From contig CM049311.1 of NCBI GenBank assembly GCA_026874595.1, positions 72,274,453 through 72,338,452 on the forward strand: a DNA stretch of 64,000 nt, in the 5' to 3' direction. Of the stretch, positions 21,014-36,400 are shown piece by piece. Below the pieces are notes generated by a model, which was not told the origin of the DNA, did not search any database, and saw nothing but the letters and a program-made list of their open reading frames with translations. The translations under genes were made by a program, and so were the position numbers. Within the stretch, counting starts at the first letter, position 1, and every line of letters begins with the position of its first letter. This DNA is from Sipunculus nudus (lineage: Eukaryota; Annelida; Sipuncula; Golfingiida; Sipunculidae).

Positions 21014-24000
21014 ATTGGACTGATATTTTGACCTGTCTATGCGTCTTTGATGGTATTCTCATTTACAAGACAGGTGGTGCCACCTACATTGACTTTTGCA
21101 GTGTATGCGCCTGCTTATTTCTATAGAGGAATTTGATACATCAGCCTAAAATTGGGCATGCATATACATATCGGGTAGCTTTATAGTGTACAAGACTGGT
21201 GGCGCCACCCACTGTAATTTTTGCACAGTGTATGTCCCTGCTTATTTTACAGGAGGGGTTTGACATATCAGTCTGACGTTGGGCATATGTATATATCTCT
21301 TCGTTGTTTATAAGACTGGTGGTGCCAGCTACAATCATTGTATCCACCAAAACAGAGTTGCGATGCTGCCGCCATCGCCGCATAGGTTTCCGGAGAACTC
21401 CTCCAAACAGAATTTTTTAAAATTCTAAATTTTAATCGGTCACATGTGAACTGCTGCGCCCTCATTTTTGGTTGACCTCTGTACTTTCCTCTCTGCCCAG
21501 CGTCCATTTGTGCATCTGTCTCCACAAATAAACCCACATATCTGGAGAACCGTTTGACCGATCAGGCTAAAAATGTAACCTTTGGAAAGCTTTATAACAT
21601 ACACTAAAAATGGTGGCGCCATCTGCAACCATTTTTGCACAGTGTCCATCTGTTCATCTGCCTTGGGATAACTTGGGATATCTCTGCAATTGTTGGACTT
21701 ATCCACCCGATATTTTGCATGTGTATACATCCTGGACAGCTTTCTTGATTTTATGACAGGTGGCGCCACCTAAATTCATGTTAAAGCTGCAGACATCCAA
21801 GCTCACATTTCGGGAGCCTTTTGACCAGTTGGGCCAAAATTTTGCATGTGTATAGATCTCCCATAGCTCCTCATCATACGCAAAACTGGTGGTGCCACCT
21901 GCAACCATTTTTGCACAGCGTCCATCTGTTCATCTGCCTTGGGATAAAATCACTCATATCCCGGCAGTGGTTTGACTTATCCGCCGGATATTTTGCAGGT
22001 TTATACATCATTGAAAGCTCTCTTCATTTTATGACAGGTGGCGCCACCTACATTCAAATTTACGCTGCAGAAATCCAAGCTCATATCTCAGGAACCATTT
22101 GACCGATCGGGCAAAAATTTTGCATGTTTATAGATCTCACATAGCTCTTTATCATACGCTAAACTGGTGGCACCACCTGCAATCATTTTCGCACAGCGTG
22201 CGTCTATTTTTTTGCCGTGGGATAAAATCACTCGTATCTCGGCAGTGATTTGACATATCTGCCTAAAATTTTGCAGGTTTATACATCTTGAATAGCTTTC
22301 TGGATTTTGTGGCAGGTGGCGCCTTCTACATTAATGTATACGCTGCACACATTAAGGCTTATATCTCAGGACTGGTTTGACCACCTGCAATCATTTTTGC
22401 GCAGTGTGCGTCTGTTTGTTTGCCGTGGGATAAAATCACTCATATCTCGGCAGTGGTTTGACTTATCTGCCCAGAATTTTGCATGATTATACATCTTAGA
22501 AAGCTTTCTGGATTTTTTGGCAGGTGGCGCCACCTACATTTATGTATATGCTGCAGACATTCAGGCTTATTGGGCAAAAATTTTGCATGTTTATAGATCT
22601 CACATAGCTCTTTATCATACCCTAAACTGGTGGCACCACCTGCAATCATTTTTGCACAGCGTGCGTCTGTTTGTTTGCCATGGGATAAAATCACTCATAT
22701 CTCGGCAGTGGTTTGACATATCTGCCTAAAATTATGCAGGTTTATACATCTTGGATAGCTTTCTGGATTTTGTTGCAGGTGGCGCCACCTCCATTTATAT
22801 ATACGCTGCAGACATTAAGGCTTATATCTCAGGACTGGTTTGACATATCCCCCTGAAATTTTGCATGTGTATAAATCTTACATAGCTCTTAATCATACAC
22901 AAAATTGGTGGTGCTACCTGCCACCATTTTTGCACAGCGTCCGTCTGTTTTTCTGCCGTGGGCTAAATTCACTCATATGTCAGTAGTGGTTTGACTTATC
23001 CATCTGAAATTTGAAATTTTGCATGTGTATACATCCTGGACAGCTTTCTTGATTTTATGAAAGGTTGCGCCACCTACATTCACGTTAAAGCTGCAGACAT
23101 CTAAGATCATATTTCGGGAACCGTTTGACCAGTTGGGCCAAAATTTTGGATGTGTATAGATATCCCATAGCTCTTTATTATACGCAAAACTGGTGGTGCC
23201 ACCTGTAACCACTTTTGCACAGCGTCCATCTGTTTATCTGCCTTGGGATAAAAACACTCATATCTTTGCATTGGTTTGACTTATCCATCTGAAATTTGAA
23301 ATTTTGCATGTGTATACATCCTGGACAGCTTTCTTGATTTTGTGGCAGGTGGCGCCACCTACATTTATGTATATGCTGCAGACATTCAGGCTTATATCTC
23401 AGGACTGATTTGACATATTCCCCTGAAATTTTGCATGTGTATAGATCTCACGTATTTCTTAATTATACACAAAATTGATGGTGCCACCTGCTTCCATTTT
23501 TCCACAGCGTCCGTCTTTTCATCTGCCTTAGGATAAAAACACTCATATCTCTGCATTGGTTGGACTTATCCACCTGAAATTTTGCATGTTTTTACATCAT
23601 GGACAGCTTTCTTGATTTTATTACAGGTGGCGCCACCTGTATTCACGTCTAAGCTGCAGACATCCAAGCTCATATCTCGGAAACCGTTTAACCAGTTGGT
23701 CCAAAATTATGCATGTGTATAGATCTCCCATAGCTCTTTATCATACGCAATTCTGGTGGCGCCACCTGCAACCATTTTTGCACAGCCTCCATCTGTTCAT
23801 CTGCCTTGGGATAAAATCACTCATAGCTCAGCTGGGTTTGACTTATCCACCTGAAATTTTGCAGGTTTATACATCCTTGACAGCTTTCTTGTTTTATGAC
23901 AGGTGGCGCCACCTACATTCAAATTTACGCTGCAGACATCCAAGCTCCTATCTCAGGAACCATTTGAATGATTTGGGAAAAATTTTGCATGTTTATAGAT

Positions 24001-24775
24001 TTCACATAGCTCTTGATATTACGCAAAACGTGTTGCGCCACCTACAATCATTTTTGCACAGCATCCGTCTGTTTGTTTGCCGTGGGATAAAATCACTCAT
24101 ATCTCGGCATTGGTTTGACATATCTGCCTAAAATTTTGCAAGTTTATACATCCTAGACAGCTTTCTTGATTTTATGACAGATGGCGCCACCTTCTTTCAC
24201 GTTTACGCTGCAGACATCCAAGCTCAAATCTCGGAAACCATTTGACCGATTGGACAAAAATTTTGCATGTGTATAGAGCTCATATAGCTCTTTATCATAT
24301 GCAAAACTGGTGGCGCAAACTGCAACAATTTTTGCACAGCGTCCGTCTGTTTGTCTGCCGTGGGATAAAATCACTCGTATCTCGGCAGTGGTTTGACATA
24401 TCTGCCCCCAAAATTTTGTAGGTTATACATCATAGACAGCTTTCTTGATTTTATGACAGGTGGCGCCACCTTCATTCACTTTACGCTGCAGACATCCAAG
24501 CTCAAATCTCGGGAACCATTGGCCGATTGGGCTAAAATTTTGCATGTGTAAAGATCTCACATGGCTCTTTATCATACGCAAAACTGGTGGCGCCACCTGC
24601 AACCATTTTTGCACAGCGGCCGTCTGTTTGTCTGCTGTGGGATAAAATCACTCATATACATGTAGTGCTACGACTTCTCTGCCTAAAATTTTGCATATGT
24701 ATATAACCTGGACAGCTTTCTGGATTTTGTGGTAGGTGGCCCAACCTACATACACATTTCAGCTGCAGACATTAA
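21014..24775 (+). repeat. GGTGGCGCCACC array (copy 2)
   Basis: Same dimeric array as 8560-12320, with isolated substitutions such as ATAGCTCAGCTG for ATATCTCAGCTG at about 23824. Confidence 0.9.
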
Positions 24776-24866
24776 TGCTAATATGCAACACACCTCACTC
24801 TATTTCCCCTTGCCACTCAATCGATGCCTCATTTTACCCATCCCACTCTGATTTCGTTGGATACAT

Positions 24867-24896
24867 GTAGTCGCTTGTCGACTACCCATATTCTAG
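24867..24896 (+). mobile_element. Helitron-like 3' end (copy 2)
   Basis: Same perfect 7 bp hairpin followed by CCATATT and CTAG (24893-24896). Confidence 0.65.
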
Positions 24897-25723
24897 TTTT
24901 AAAATGTCCTAGTCTGAAACTTGCAGGTCCGAAACATCCATTTTGCTGAAATCATAATACTAAGGTAGATCTGCAGGACATAAGAGGATCAATATTAATG
25001 TTTTAAAATAATCCTCTGTTCATACTCCCAAACTTTGCGCAGGTTCGCATTAGGCCTGTAGGCCTTATTAATTTCTTGCCTATATTTCCAAAATATTATA
25101 TTTAAGGTGTTCCATCACATTAAAGTGTCATTGCTGCCCTTCACCTGGAGAACGAAATTAAAGGTAAATCCCTTCAATGCAACCAGGACATCAGTAATTA
25201 GTATGAAAAAAAAAAATAATCACATTTTATTTGTAGTTATCTTTATTCATTTTTAGCTCAGCTAAGTCATCTGAGCTATAGTTATCGTCTATTGTAATTC
25301 CATCTGTCTGTCTGTTAGACTGGCATGTTTTGAAACCATTGGACCTACAAAACCAAAATTCAGCATACTGCTAGATATCCCCAAGTTCTCCTACCAAACT
25401 GAAAACTGGGTAAATGCAACTTCGTTTCTTCAGGAAATTAAGGAAAAACCTAAATTTTCCTTTAAAAACCCATTACCACACTTCAGGACTGCCTTATATC
25501 AAAACTACTCATATGTTTTTCTTCATATTTACCATAATATTCACTTATATAGTTCTAATGTACATGCAAGAAATTAGGCCAATATAACGTAATTTTTAAA
25601 AGTTATGGGCCTAAACATAATGCACTTCGTAAAAAAATCATGAAAGATATATGTAGAGTTTTCGTTTCAGTTTTGGACTTACTGACAGGCAGTAGCACTC
25701 GCTTCCTATCATTTTTATTTTGT

Positions 25724-25998
25724 ATCCTGATGTCAACCAGGCCCGGTGTCTACCGCACCTGCGGGTCCTGGGCGTGAAATCATCCCCATTGCTTGGTTAA
25801 ACACTGAAGAACCCCCCAAATAGGCACTCGTATGTGAGTTATACACGGCTGTGGGGCACAGACTTCCCATTAAGCCTGCAGAGCGCTCACCCAGGGTGGG
25901 GGTGGACCGTGGAAAACCTCCGCCTCTGCTGAGATTTGAACCCCCAGTCTCCCGGCTTTGAGTCCTGCGCTCTATCCCTGAGCCACAGAACCTGGTTA
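25724..25998 (-). mobile_element. tRNA-derived SINE (copy 3)
   Basis: Same reverse-strand SINE as at 816-1090, flanked by ATTTTGT on both sides. Confidence 0.7.
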
Positions 25999-27815
25999 AT
26001 TTTGTTATTTTTTAGTTATTAGCATAAATATAAAACAAGGAGCTTAAATTTTGACCATTGCACAATTCTTTTTTCCTGTTAGTACATTTGATTCAATTTT
26101 CATAGCAGGTACACGTGGATTTAATTTGTTAAATTCTGAAATTTGAAAATAAAAGCTAACCAAAGAACCCATGGGTCATGGCGCTCAGCTGATCCTGATT
26201 GGACTATAAATGTATCACCACTGTGATACTATATTAAGTTGATGAAGCTTATGAATATCATGGACATGTTGGGCTATTATAAAGGAATATAATGTTATAT
26301 GTGAGTATTTTATATATGACATAACCTGACTGATGGATTAATATGGAGTAAAATATAGTGGTTTATTTTTAATTTATTTGAGAGGGGTTGAAAATAGCAA
26401 TATATTTGAGCAAATATGAATGCATTGACAGTATACTAAGCAGTGGTAGAATGATGATAAGGCTGTTTGTTGAAGGGTCTATAGTGTATGGAAGTCTGCA
26501 AGATTTCAATTTGACAGATATAATGTTATGATTAATATGCTGATGGGGGATCTATGAATTTGTGACTGAATGACATAATATTTCTTTAGTCTTGACAAGG
26601 TATATTATTTTGATGCCCAACATGTCTACATATAACACAATATTGCCATAATTTCTGGCATGTACAAAGGTACATATGAACAAATAGTCATACAAAATAT
26701 AAAAATATGAATACATCTGATTCATCTTGTTCTTGTTTACTGAGGCTGACATTGGGATTGGGTTCAAAGAAGGGAACACTGAGGGTAGCAAGGAGGGGTG
26801 GATATAAAGATGGAGAGAAAGGGAATGGAGCATTCAGCAGTACTTAAACACCTGGAAGGTTAAAATCTAAAATATAATGAAATGTAGATAAAGTCTGAGA
26901 GGAAGAGGTAAACTAAGCCATGGTTGGTTGATATGATTGAAGAAATTGTTGCAAATAATATTTTGACACCTGGCCATGTGTTTCCATTGGTTACCTTTTT
27001 GATAAGCAGTTTACATATTTGTCTAACAAACCTTATTTTCTATTTTATATGTAACAGTTGCCATAATGTCCCCACTCCACAGGTGGAAGGACTCAGTGGG
27101 GGGGGGGGGATATGATGGGAGTTACAACGCCTGTGTCTCTCTGTATATATTTTCTTTAATTATTAAATTGTATGCTGTTGCAATAGAACTACCGTATTTG
27201 TTCGTGCAAAGGACGACAAAGTTTATCCTAAAAAAAAAAAGGCGTGAATATCGGTGATCATGTCCGTAGGTGGTAATGTACACTCAATAAAGAACAGAAC
27301 AGTGCTTTGTTTTGGTTTAAATTTATCGTTTATACATCAGATTTACATGCGCACATAGTTCAATAATTGATAAAAAAAAGGTTTGCCCTTGCCGCATTGA
27401 CACAGGAATGTTAACAGAATCAATATATGAAAGCCCTTCTGACAGTAGAGCCAGTGATTTCCCGCGATCGCAGACGGAATCGCGGAAATGACAGACCGAA
27501 ACGGAATTCCCAATCCTGAAAATATATAAGTTTTAAAGTATATTTTGCAAAAAAAATATCATGGCAATTCACTTTAAACAGGTACGCAGTGATATAATTG
27601 TCGATGCCGCTATCAGCTTGCGAGGCTTAACCATGTACTCAAGATCCGAGAGTACAGCAATCGCGCAAGGGATGCTGGGAACTTGCTTATGCCATCCAGT
27701 AGCACGTAATATGCATATTAATACAAGGATGATTTTTTTTCATATGGTGCCGTATTTACCGCGTAAAATGTTCACGAATCCAGTGAATGCGGACGCTGTC
27801 AGCTGGCTTGCCATT

Positions 27816-27875
27816 CACGTGACGTCACGGCTATTCCAAGGCAGGGAATAGCCTTTACCGTAAGGTCAAAGGTCG
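27816..27875 (+). promoter_or_regulatory. E-box/CRE/DR1 cluster (copy 3)
   Basis: CACGTG at 27816, the overlapping TGACGTCA and the DR1 at 27863-27875 are unchanged. Confidence 0.45.
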
Positions 27876-28477
27876 ATTGTAGAGAGTGCTGGCTTGCACA
27901 CTGACATACATAGAGACTCGCACACCGCACTTCGATTACAAGACAACCAGTAGCACATTATAATTATAAATATGAAGCGGCCTTTCGACGCGACATTCAA
28001 TGTTTGTCAAGCTTGTATTATTGGACTACGTCAAAATATGAATGTATTATAACGGGTCAACAAAGTTCAAGAAAGGGACCGAGTTTCCGCGGGACGTAAA
28101 TATGACGAATTTCCTCAAAATTTTATAACGAAATCCCGGATTTGGTATATCCTCTTGGAAAATGATCTATTAAATAGTAACCGAATGGAAACCCAGGTTT
28201 CTACAAGGTATCATTGAACTTGCACACAGTTAAATTTCGTAATATAACGTAGTTCACGAAAGTCCTACTTGGTCATTACCTAATTACGCTTTCCTTTCTC
28301 ACTGGTACAACGGATTAAATTCGAACCTGACCGACGTCGTTAACGCAAACGTGATATATTTTGTGAGAAAATTTGATGACTGTGACATGGTTGTGGACAG
28401 GCCAGGAAAATGTAATTTTCGATAGTTTAAGATTAACACGGAATAATAAATGAGGAAGCCTAGTTAAGTAAAGCATC

Positions 28478-28603
28478 ATGGAAGCCTTTAGTTTCGTGCG
28501 CTGTCACTTGTCTACGATAAGCCACTTGTGGATGTGGACGCTGATATGCAGTGTGTGTTTTGGTGATCTCCCTCAAATTATCCAGAAGACTGACATTTCT
28601 TAG
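28478..28603 (+). CDS. 41-codon signal-peptide-like ORF (copy 3)
   Basis: Same predicted peptide as 3571-3696, with C before ATG. Confidence 0.25.
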   Translation: MEAFSFVRCHLSTISHLWMWTLICSVCFGDLPQIIQKTDIS

Positions 28604-29314
28604 ATAAATTTATCTTTCCTTTTTAAAGAAGAAGGTGTCAATGCCCTGTTATGCACATTCTCTTGACATGTTAATTCTTAGTGGGTGTCATCTCCTGGAT
28701 AATAATTTATTACCCAAATTTGGGCCCTAAAATTGACCCTTTGATGTCTCTTGTGATGTTAATTTGAATTGTTGCATAATACTCATTCTTTGATATGTTT
28801 TATTGATTCCGTTTTGGTCTGCTCCATACCTTTCTATATTACTTTCCTGTTTTCACTTGTTGCATCATAAAAAAAATATACCACTGACCATTTTAAGATT
28901 AAAAAATTGTAAAATCCCATTTCAATCATCAGTGTTAAGGTGATCATTATGCTAACAAAGTGATCCTCAGTAGCTGGCAGCTCTAACTTAAGATGCTGAA
29001 AATAATTTGAACCAAAATTTGAGGCTTAACATTGGGGGTCGTCTTGTACACGCATAAATACGGTATTATTCACAGTTTCAAGGAGCAAGGACTCGTGGGG
29101 TGGGGGAAGGGGATGGTGGGAGTTACAACATCCTTGCATATACATACAGGGTATGAAATTAATTCAATAGTGCTCACAGGAAAAAAAAAGTTTATTCATA
29201 ATAATTAAATATTTTAAACAGGCAGAAAGATTGAGAAACAAAGCAAAGTGGCCGGGGCAAATAGTTTTACCCATGTCCCTCATTCCGTCCTTCCGAAATC
29301 AAACAGTTGTAAAG

Positions 29315-31513
29315 CTTTTTTTTTCGCAATTCCTGCAGATATTGGCCTGTTTTTGGTGTATGGGCAGATAATGACCAGTTACAGATCGAGTTGGTGTTTC
29401 GTCCCGGTTGACCTATTTTTGACCGTTTTATGGCTCCTGAACATAGAAAATTTCATGAAAAAATAGAAATTTTCATGACAAATACAAATGTACGGACTTT
29501 TTTTCGCAATGCCTGCAGATATTGGCCTGATATTTGGTGTGTTGGCAGATAATGACCAGTTACAGATTGAGTTCCCATTTCGGCCTCGTTGACAACTTTT
29601 GACCGGTTGACGGCTCCTGAACATAGAAAAATTTCATGAAAAAATAGAAATTTTCATGACAAATACAAATGTACGGACTTTTTTTCGCAATGCCTGCAGA
29701 TATTGGCCTGATATTTGGTGTGTTGGCAGATAATGACCAGTTACAGATTGAGTTCCCATTTCGGCCTCGTTGACAACTTTTGACCGGTTGACGGCTCCTG
29801 AACATAGAAAATTTCATGAAAAATAGAAATTTTCATAACAAGTGCACATGTACGGACTTTTTTTTTCGCAATGCCTGCAGATACGGGCCTGATTATGGTG
29901 TGTGGGCAGTTAATGACCAGTTACAGTTTGAGTTCGTGTTTTGTCACAGTTTACCTACTTTTGACCGTTTGACTGCTCCTGAACAGAGAAAATTTCATGA
30001 AAAATAGAAATTGTCATGACAAATGCATATGTACAGACCTTTTTCCGCTATGCCTGCAGATACCGCCCTGAATTTTTATGTGTAGGCAGATAATGACCAG
30101 TTACAGATCGAGTTCGCGTTTTGTCCCGGTTGACCTACTTTTGACCGTTTTACGGCTCCTAAACATACAAAATTTCATGAAAAATAGAAATTTTCATGAG
30201 AAATGTACATGTACAGCCTTTTATTAGCCCTCAGCTCATAGGCTGATGGGCTATTGTCGTTACCCAAGCTTTCCGTCTGTCTGTCCGTCCGTCTGTCCAA
30301 CCGGCATCCGTTAACTTTCCCCTTGTGAGCAGGATATCTCTAAAAGGATTCACCGTTGGAATTTTATTTCATCAGTGAAGATGTATATAGATAAAATCTC
30401 GGTAAAGTTGAAAGATGGGTGACCTTGACCCATTTTTCTACATTTTAGAGCTGATTATAGAAAAACATTCAGAAGCTCATATCTCAGGAACCATTGTGTG
30501 GTTTTTTTTTACAAAAAAAAACTATGATCATTGGGACTGATGGTATGTATGTGCTGCACAATTTTGGTGGTGCCACCTGCAATTTCTGATTTTTTTACAA
30601 TTTTTATCCGATTTTTAATTTTGGTCTTGTGAGCGGAATATCTCTAAAAGAATTCACTGTTGGAATTTTATTTCATCAGTGAAGATGTATATCAACAAAA
30701 TCTTTGTAAAGTTGGAAGATGGGTGACCTTGACCTATTTTTCATTTGTTTTAGAGCTGATTATACAAAAACACTCAGAAGCTTAAATCTCAGGAAGCATT
30801 GTGTGGATTTTCACAAAACTTACTATGATCATTGTAAATGATGGTCTGTACGTGCTGCACAATTTTTGTGGCACCACCTACCATTTCTGATTTTTTCATG
30901 TATTTTTATCGGATTTTTTAATTTTGGCCTTTTGTGCAGATATCTCCAAAGGTATTCAACACAGGAACTTCATTTCTTCAGTGCTATTGCATATTAAAAA
31001 ATCTTGGTCAAGTTCAAAGATGGGTGATCTTGACCTACGTTTCAAGGCCACAGAGCTTAGAATAGAAAAAAACTTAGGAGCTTATTTCTCAGGAAGCATT
31101 TGGTGGATTGTTATGAAATATGGTACATTCTTCTCCAATTTAAACTTATAACTGATCATCAGCTTTTGTTAATATTCTAGTTTCGCAATGCAATGCTTAC
31201 AGATACTGGCCTAATGTTTGGTCTATGTGCGCATAATGACCACTTACTGATCGAGTTCGCGTTTCGTTCCAGGTGACCTATTTTTGACCATATGACAGAT
31301 CCTGAACATAGAAAATTTCATGAAAAACAGAATTTTTTTTTTAAATGCACATGTATGGACTTTTTTCACTATGCCTGCAGATACTGGCCTGATTTTTGGT
31401 GTTTTGCTTGATAATGACCCGTTACAGATCGAGTTTGCATTTTGCCCTTGTTGACCGACGTTTGACCATATGACAGCTCCTGAACTTAAAGAAAATTACA
31501 AAATGTAACAAAT
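29315..31513 (+). repeat. ~181 bp array, interrupted (copy 3)
   Basis: Same seven-monomer structure as 4408-6605, split by the nested element. Confidence 0.9.
30224..31180 (+). mobile_element. Nested hairpin-headed element (copy 3)
   Basis: Same head hairpin, core monomers and CTAG end (31177-31180) as 5315-6272. Confidence 0.65.
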
Positions 31514-33464
31514 ACCGGTATTTCTAATTTGCCCCAGGCGGGGGCATTCGTGTCGTTCCGACACATTTAGTTTGGCTTGAAATTTCAAATTTCAAAGGTT
31601 AACAGATTACGTCCATATGTGTACCTACTGTAAAAAAAATCAAATGTACCTACAAGAAAAAAGTGCCATGGTCAAAATTGGGGAAAATTTAAGCTTCCAA
31701 TTTAATATTTATGCCATTATCTTAAAAAAATTTACAACACTTTGATCTAATTTTGGGTATAGAATTGAATTTTGATTACTCAAAAGTTATATCCCTGAAA
31801 ACAAGGCCTTAGCTTTAACATATATTGTGGTCAGTGATCAAATGTCTTTCCTCATTTTTAGCGAACCTGTCAGCTTATGCAATGGTGCGGCGTCTTCCGT
31901 CGTGCGTCGTCTGTACGTTAGCCATAGCTATCTCAAAAACGGCAGAAGCTAGCATCACCAATTTCTTTTGCAAATAATCAGTCATCCAAAAAACTATATC
32001 GGATTTTGTTTTTTTTTCTAACTGCATTTTCTTAGATTTTATAGGGAAAAAAGCTAAAAAAAGCTTTAAAAATCTTCTTCACCGAAACTGTCCAGCCAAA
32101 TTGTCAAATATTTCACAGAAATGATCCTTGGAACAATCTTTCTCAAGTTTGTTCGAATGGTTCCAGTCCGGAGATTTTTGGCCGAGTTACAGGAGGTTGA
32201 ACTTTGTTAACTGTGCAAAAAAGCATATTAAAATTTAAATCTCAGAAACGGCTGTAGCTTTCATCACCAAATTTTATGCCAATGTTGGTCACATAGGTCA
32301 TATCTGAAATTGAGGTATTGGTGGCGCCACCTGCATCGGACTTTTTTTTGTACGGGGTCATCAGTGCCTGTATCACACTGAGGGCTACAAAAAACTTCTT
32401 CTCTGAAACCATATGGCCAAAATGTTTAATATCGCACAGAAATGATCCTAGGGTAGTGCTTTCTGAAGTTTGTTCAAATGGTCTCTTTTCAGTGACTTTT
32501 GGCTAGGTTATGGGAAGCTGCATTTAGTCATATGCCATAACAGCCCATTTTAGCTCAGCGGCTACAAAGATCTTCTTCTCAAAAACCACTGGGCCAAATT
32601 CTTAAATCTCACATTAATTATCCTCAGATGTTGATAATTCAAGTTTTTTCAAATGGTTTTGGTTCACTGCTTTTTGGATGAGTTACGGGAAGCTGAACTT
32701 AGCCAGTTTGCTGTATCGTCCTATATTAGTTATAAACCTGCGAAACGTTTTCTGACTGATATCGCTGAAGCCGGTTTGTTAAAGACAACTGTACGTGGAT
32801 TATGTATTATTGGTATCCCTACTCAACTTAATTCAAGAATTTTCCATTAATGAGATATATCTGTATTTTAATTTGCATTCAGTATGCATCCGTAATAATT
32901 TTACATATATTCCTGATTTCTTTTTTATAAAAAGTCAGCTGAAAAGCATTTTGTATTTGGAAAATAAATTTCAAAGTTATTTCAAGTAGGGACCACTTTT
33001 GTGTTCAGATTGCAGCACTTGGTTTACCATTGGCAGACTGCCAGTGCCTTGATGTTGGCCATTAGCCAAGATGATGTCAGCTCTATAAATAGTTTTGACA
33101 CAGTGCCAGGATTGGAAGAAGTGCAGCCAGGTATAGGTCAAGAGTTCACTCAGTGCAGTAGCTGCATTCTATTTATAGCTTTGGCAGACTGCTCACTGCA
33201 TCATATTTGGCCCAAAAGTTCAGCCTGAATCTATTTATAGTTTTGGCAGACTGCCAACTGAGTCAGAATATGCAACAGGTCAAGAGTTCACTCAGTGCAG
33301 CCAGGTAAGGTCAAAAGTTCACTCAGTCTAGCCAGGTGCAGGTCAAGAGTTCACTCAGTGCAGTAGCTTGAGGCAGCAATTTGTCACAGGTCACTCAGGG
33401 GCAACTGTCTGACTCACCTAAGCCTTGTCAGCCCAGTGCATCAAACTCTGGGGAAGTTTGATGT

Positions 33465-36400
33465 ATTGGACTGATATTTTGACCTGTCTATGCGTCTTTG
33501 ATGGTATTCTCATTTACAAGACAGGTGGTGCCACCTACATTGACTTTTGCAGTGTATGCGCCTGCTTATTTCTATAGAGGAATTTGATACATCAGCCTAA
33601 AATTGGGCATGCATATACATATCGGGTAGCTTTATAGTGTACAAGACTGGTGGCGCCACCCACTGTAATTTTTGCACAGTGTATGTCCCTGCTTATTTTA
33701 CAGGAGGGGTTTGACATATCAGTCTGACGTTGGGCATATGTATATATCTCTTCGTTGTTTATAAGACTGGTGGTGCCAGCTACAATCATTGTATCCACCA
33801 AAACAGAGTTGCGATGCTGCCGCCATCGCCGCATAGGTTTCCGGAGAACTCCTCCAAACAGAATTTTTTAAAATTCTAAATTTTAATCGGTCACATGTGA
33901 ACTGCTGCGCCCTCATTTTTGGTTGACCTCTGTACTTTCCTCTCTGCCCAGCGTCCATTTGTGCATCTGTCTCCACAAATAAACCCACATATCTGGAGAA
34001 CCGTTTGACCGATCAGGCTAAAAATGTAACCTTTGGAAAGCTTTATAACATACACTAAAAATGGTGGCGCCATCTGCAACCATTTTTGCACAGTGTCCAT
34101 CTGTTCATCTGCCTTGGGATAACTTGGGATATCTCTGCAATTGTTGGACTTATCCACCCGATATTTTGCATGTGTATACATCCTGGACAGCTTTCTTGAT
34201 TTTATGACAGGTGGCGCCACCTAAATTCATGTTAAAGCTGCAGACATCCAAGCTCACATTTCGGGAGCCGTTTGACCAGTTGGGCCAAAATTTTGCATGT
34301 GTATAGATCTCCCATAGCTCCTCATCATACGCAAAACTGGTGGTGCCACCTGCAACCATTTTTGCACAGCGTCCATCTGTTCATCTGCCTTGGGATAAAA
34401 TCACTCATATCCCGGCAGTGGTTTGACTTATCCGCCGGATATTTTGCAGGTTTATACATCATTGAAAGCTCTCTTCATTTTATGACAGGTGGCGCCACCT
34501 ACATTCAAATTTACGCTGCAGAAATCCAAGCTCATATCTCAGGAACCATTTGACCGATCGGGCAAAAATTTTGCATGTTTATAGATCTCACATAGCTCTT
34601 TATCATACGCTAAACTGGTGGCACCACCTGCAATCATTTTCGCACAGCGTGCGTCTGTTTTTTTGCCGTGGGATAAAATCACTCGTATCTCGGCAGTGAT
34701 TTGACATATCTGCCTAAAATTTTGCAGGTTTATACATCTTGAATAGCTTTCTGGATTTTGTGGCAGGTGGCGCCTTCTACATTAATGTATACGCTGCACA
34801 CATTAAGGCTTATATCTCAGGACTGGTTTGACCACCTGCAATCATTTTTGCGCAGTGTGCGTCTGTTTGTTTGCCGTGGGATAAAATCACTCATATCTCG
34901 GCAGTGGTTTGACTTATCTGCCCAGAATTTTGCATGATTATACATCTTAGAAAGCTTTCTGGATTTTTTGGCAGGTGGCGCCACCTACATTTATGTATAT
35001 GCTGCAGACATTCAGGCTTATTGGGCAAAAATTTTGCATGTTTATAGATCTCACATAGCTCTTTATCATACCCTAAACTGGTGGCACCACCTGCAATCAT
35101 TTTTGCACAGCGTGCGTCTGTTTGTTTGCCATGGGATAAAATCACTCATATCTCGGCAGTGGTTTGACATATCTGCCTAAAATTATGCAGGTTTATACAT
35201 CTTGGATAGCTTTCTGGATTTTGTTGCAGGTGGCGCCACCTCCATTTATATATACGCTGCAGACATTAAGGCTTATATCTCAGGACTGGTTTGACATATC
35301 CCCCTGAAATTTTGCATGTGTATAAATCTTACATAGCTCTTAATCATACACAAAATTGGTGGTGCTACCTGCCACCATTTTTGCACAGCGTCCGTCTGTT
35401 TTTCTGCCGTGGGCTAAATTCACTCATATGTCAGTAGTGGTTTGACTTATCCATCTGAAATTTGAAATTTTGCATGTGTATACATCCTGGACAGCTTTCT
35501 TGATTTTATGAAAGGTTGCGCCACCTACATTCACGTTAAAGCTGCAGACATCTAAGATCATATTTCGGGAACCGTTTGACCAGTTGGGCCAAAATTTTGG
35601 ATGTGTATAGATATCCCATAGCTCTTTATTATACGCAAAACTGGTGGTGCCACCTGTAACCACTTTTGCACAGCGTCCATCTGTTTATCTGCCTTGGGAT
35701 AAAAACACTCATATCTTTGCATTGGTTTGACTTATCCATCTGAAATTTGAAATTTTGCATGTGTATACATCCTGGACAGCTTTCTTGATTTTGTGGCAGG
35801 TGGCGCCACCTACATTTATGTATATGCTGCAGACATTCAGGCTTATATCTCAGGACTGATTTGACATATTCCCCTGAAATTTTGCATGTGTATAGATCTC
35901 ACATATTTCTTAATTATACACAAAATTGATGGTGCCACCTGCTTCCATTTTTCCACAGCGTCCGTCTTTTCATCTGCCTTAGGATAAAAACACTCATATC
36001 TCTGCATTGGTTGGACTTATCCACCTGAAATTTTGCATGTTTTTACATCATGGACAGCTTTCTTGATTTTATTACAGGTGGCGCCACCTGTATTCACGTC
36101 TAAGCTGCAGACATCCAAGCTCATATCTCGGAAACCGTTTAACCAGTTGGTCCAAAATTATGCATGTGTATAGATCTCCCATAGCTCTTTATCATACGCA
36201 ATTCTGGTGGCGCCACCTGCAACCATTTTTGCACAGCCTCCATCTGTTCATCTGCCTTGGGATAAAATCACTCATAGCTCAGCTGGGTTTGACTTATCCA
36301 CCTGAAATTTTGCAGGTTTATACATCCTTGACAGCTTTCTTGTTTTATGACAGGTGGCGCCACCTACATTCAAATTTACGCTGCAGACATCCAAGCTCCT

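Larger units (their letters stand above)
12455..24909. repeat. Tandem 12.45 kb unit, copy 2
   Basis: This is a full second copy with the same block order as copy 1. It differs by isolated substitutions, such as CAGAACTGCC for CAGGACTGCC at about 13030 and TGAAATAACC for TGACATAACC at about 13862. Its G tract near 14642 is 17 long against 13 in copy 1. At 20502-20526 it shares the copy 1 version of a short patch that copies 3-5 have replaced. The block at copy 1 6950-8084 lies here at about 19404-20538, and the minisatellite region at about 20539-20975. Confidence 0.95.
27192..29063. mobile_element. Inverted-end TA-flanked segment (copy 3)
   Basis: Same ends and TA flanks as 2285-4156, 1872 bases long. 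Confidence 0.55.
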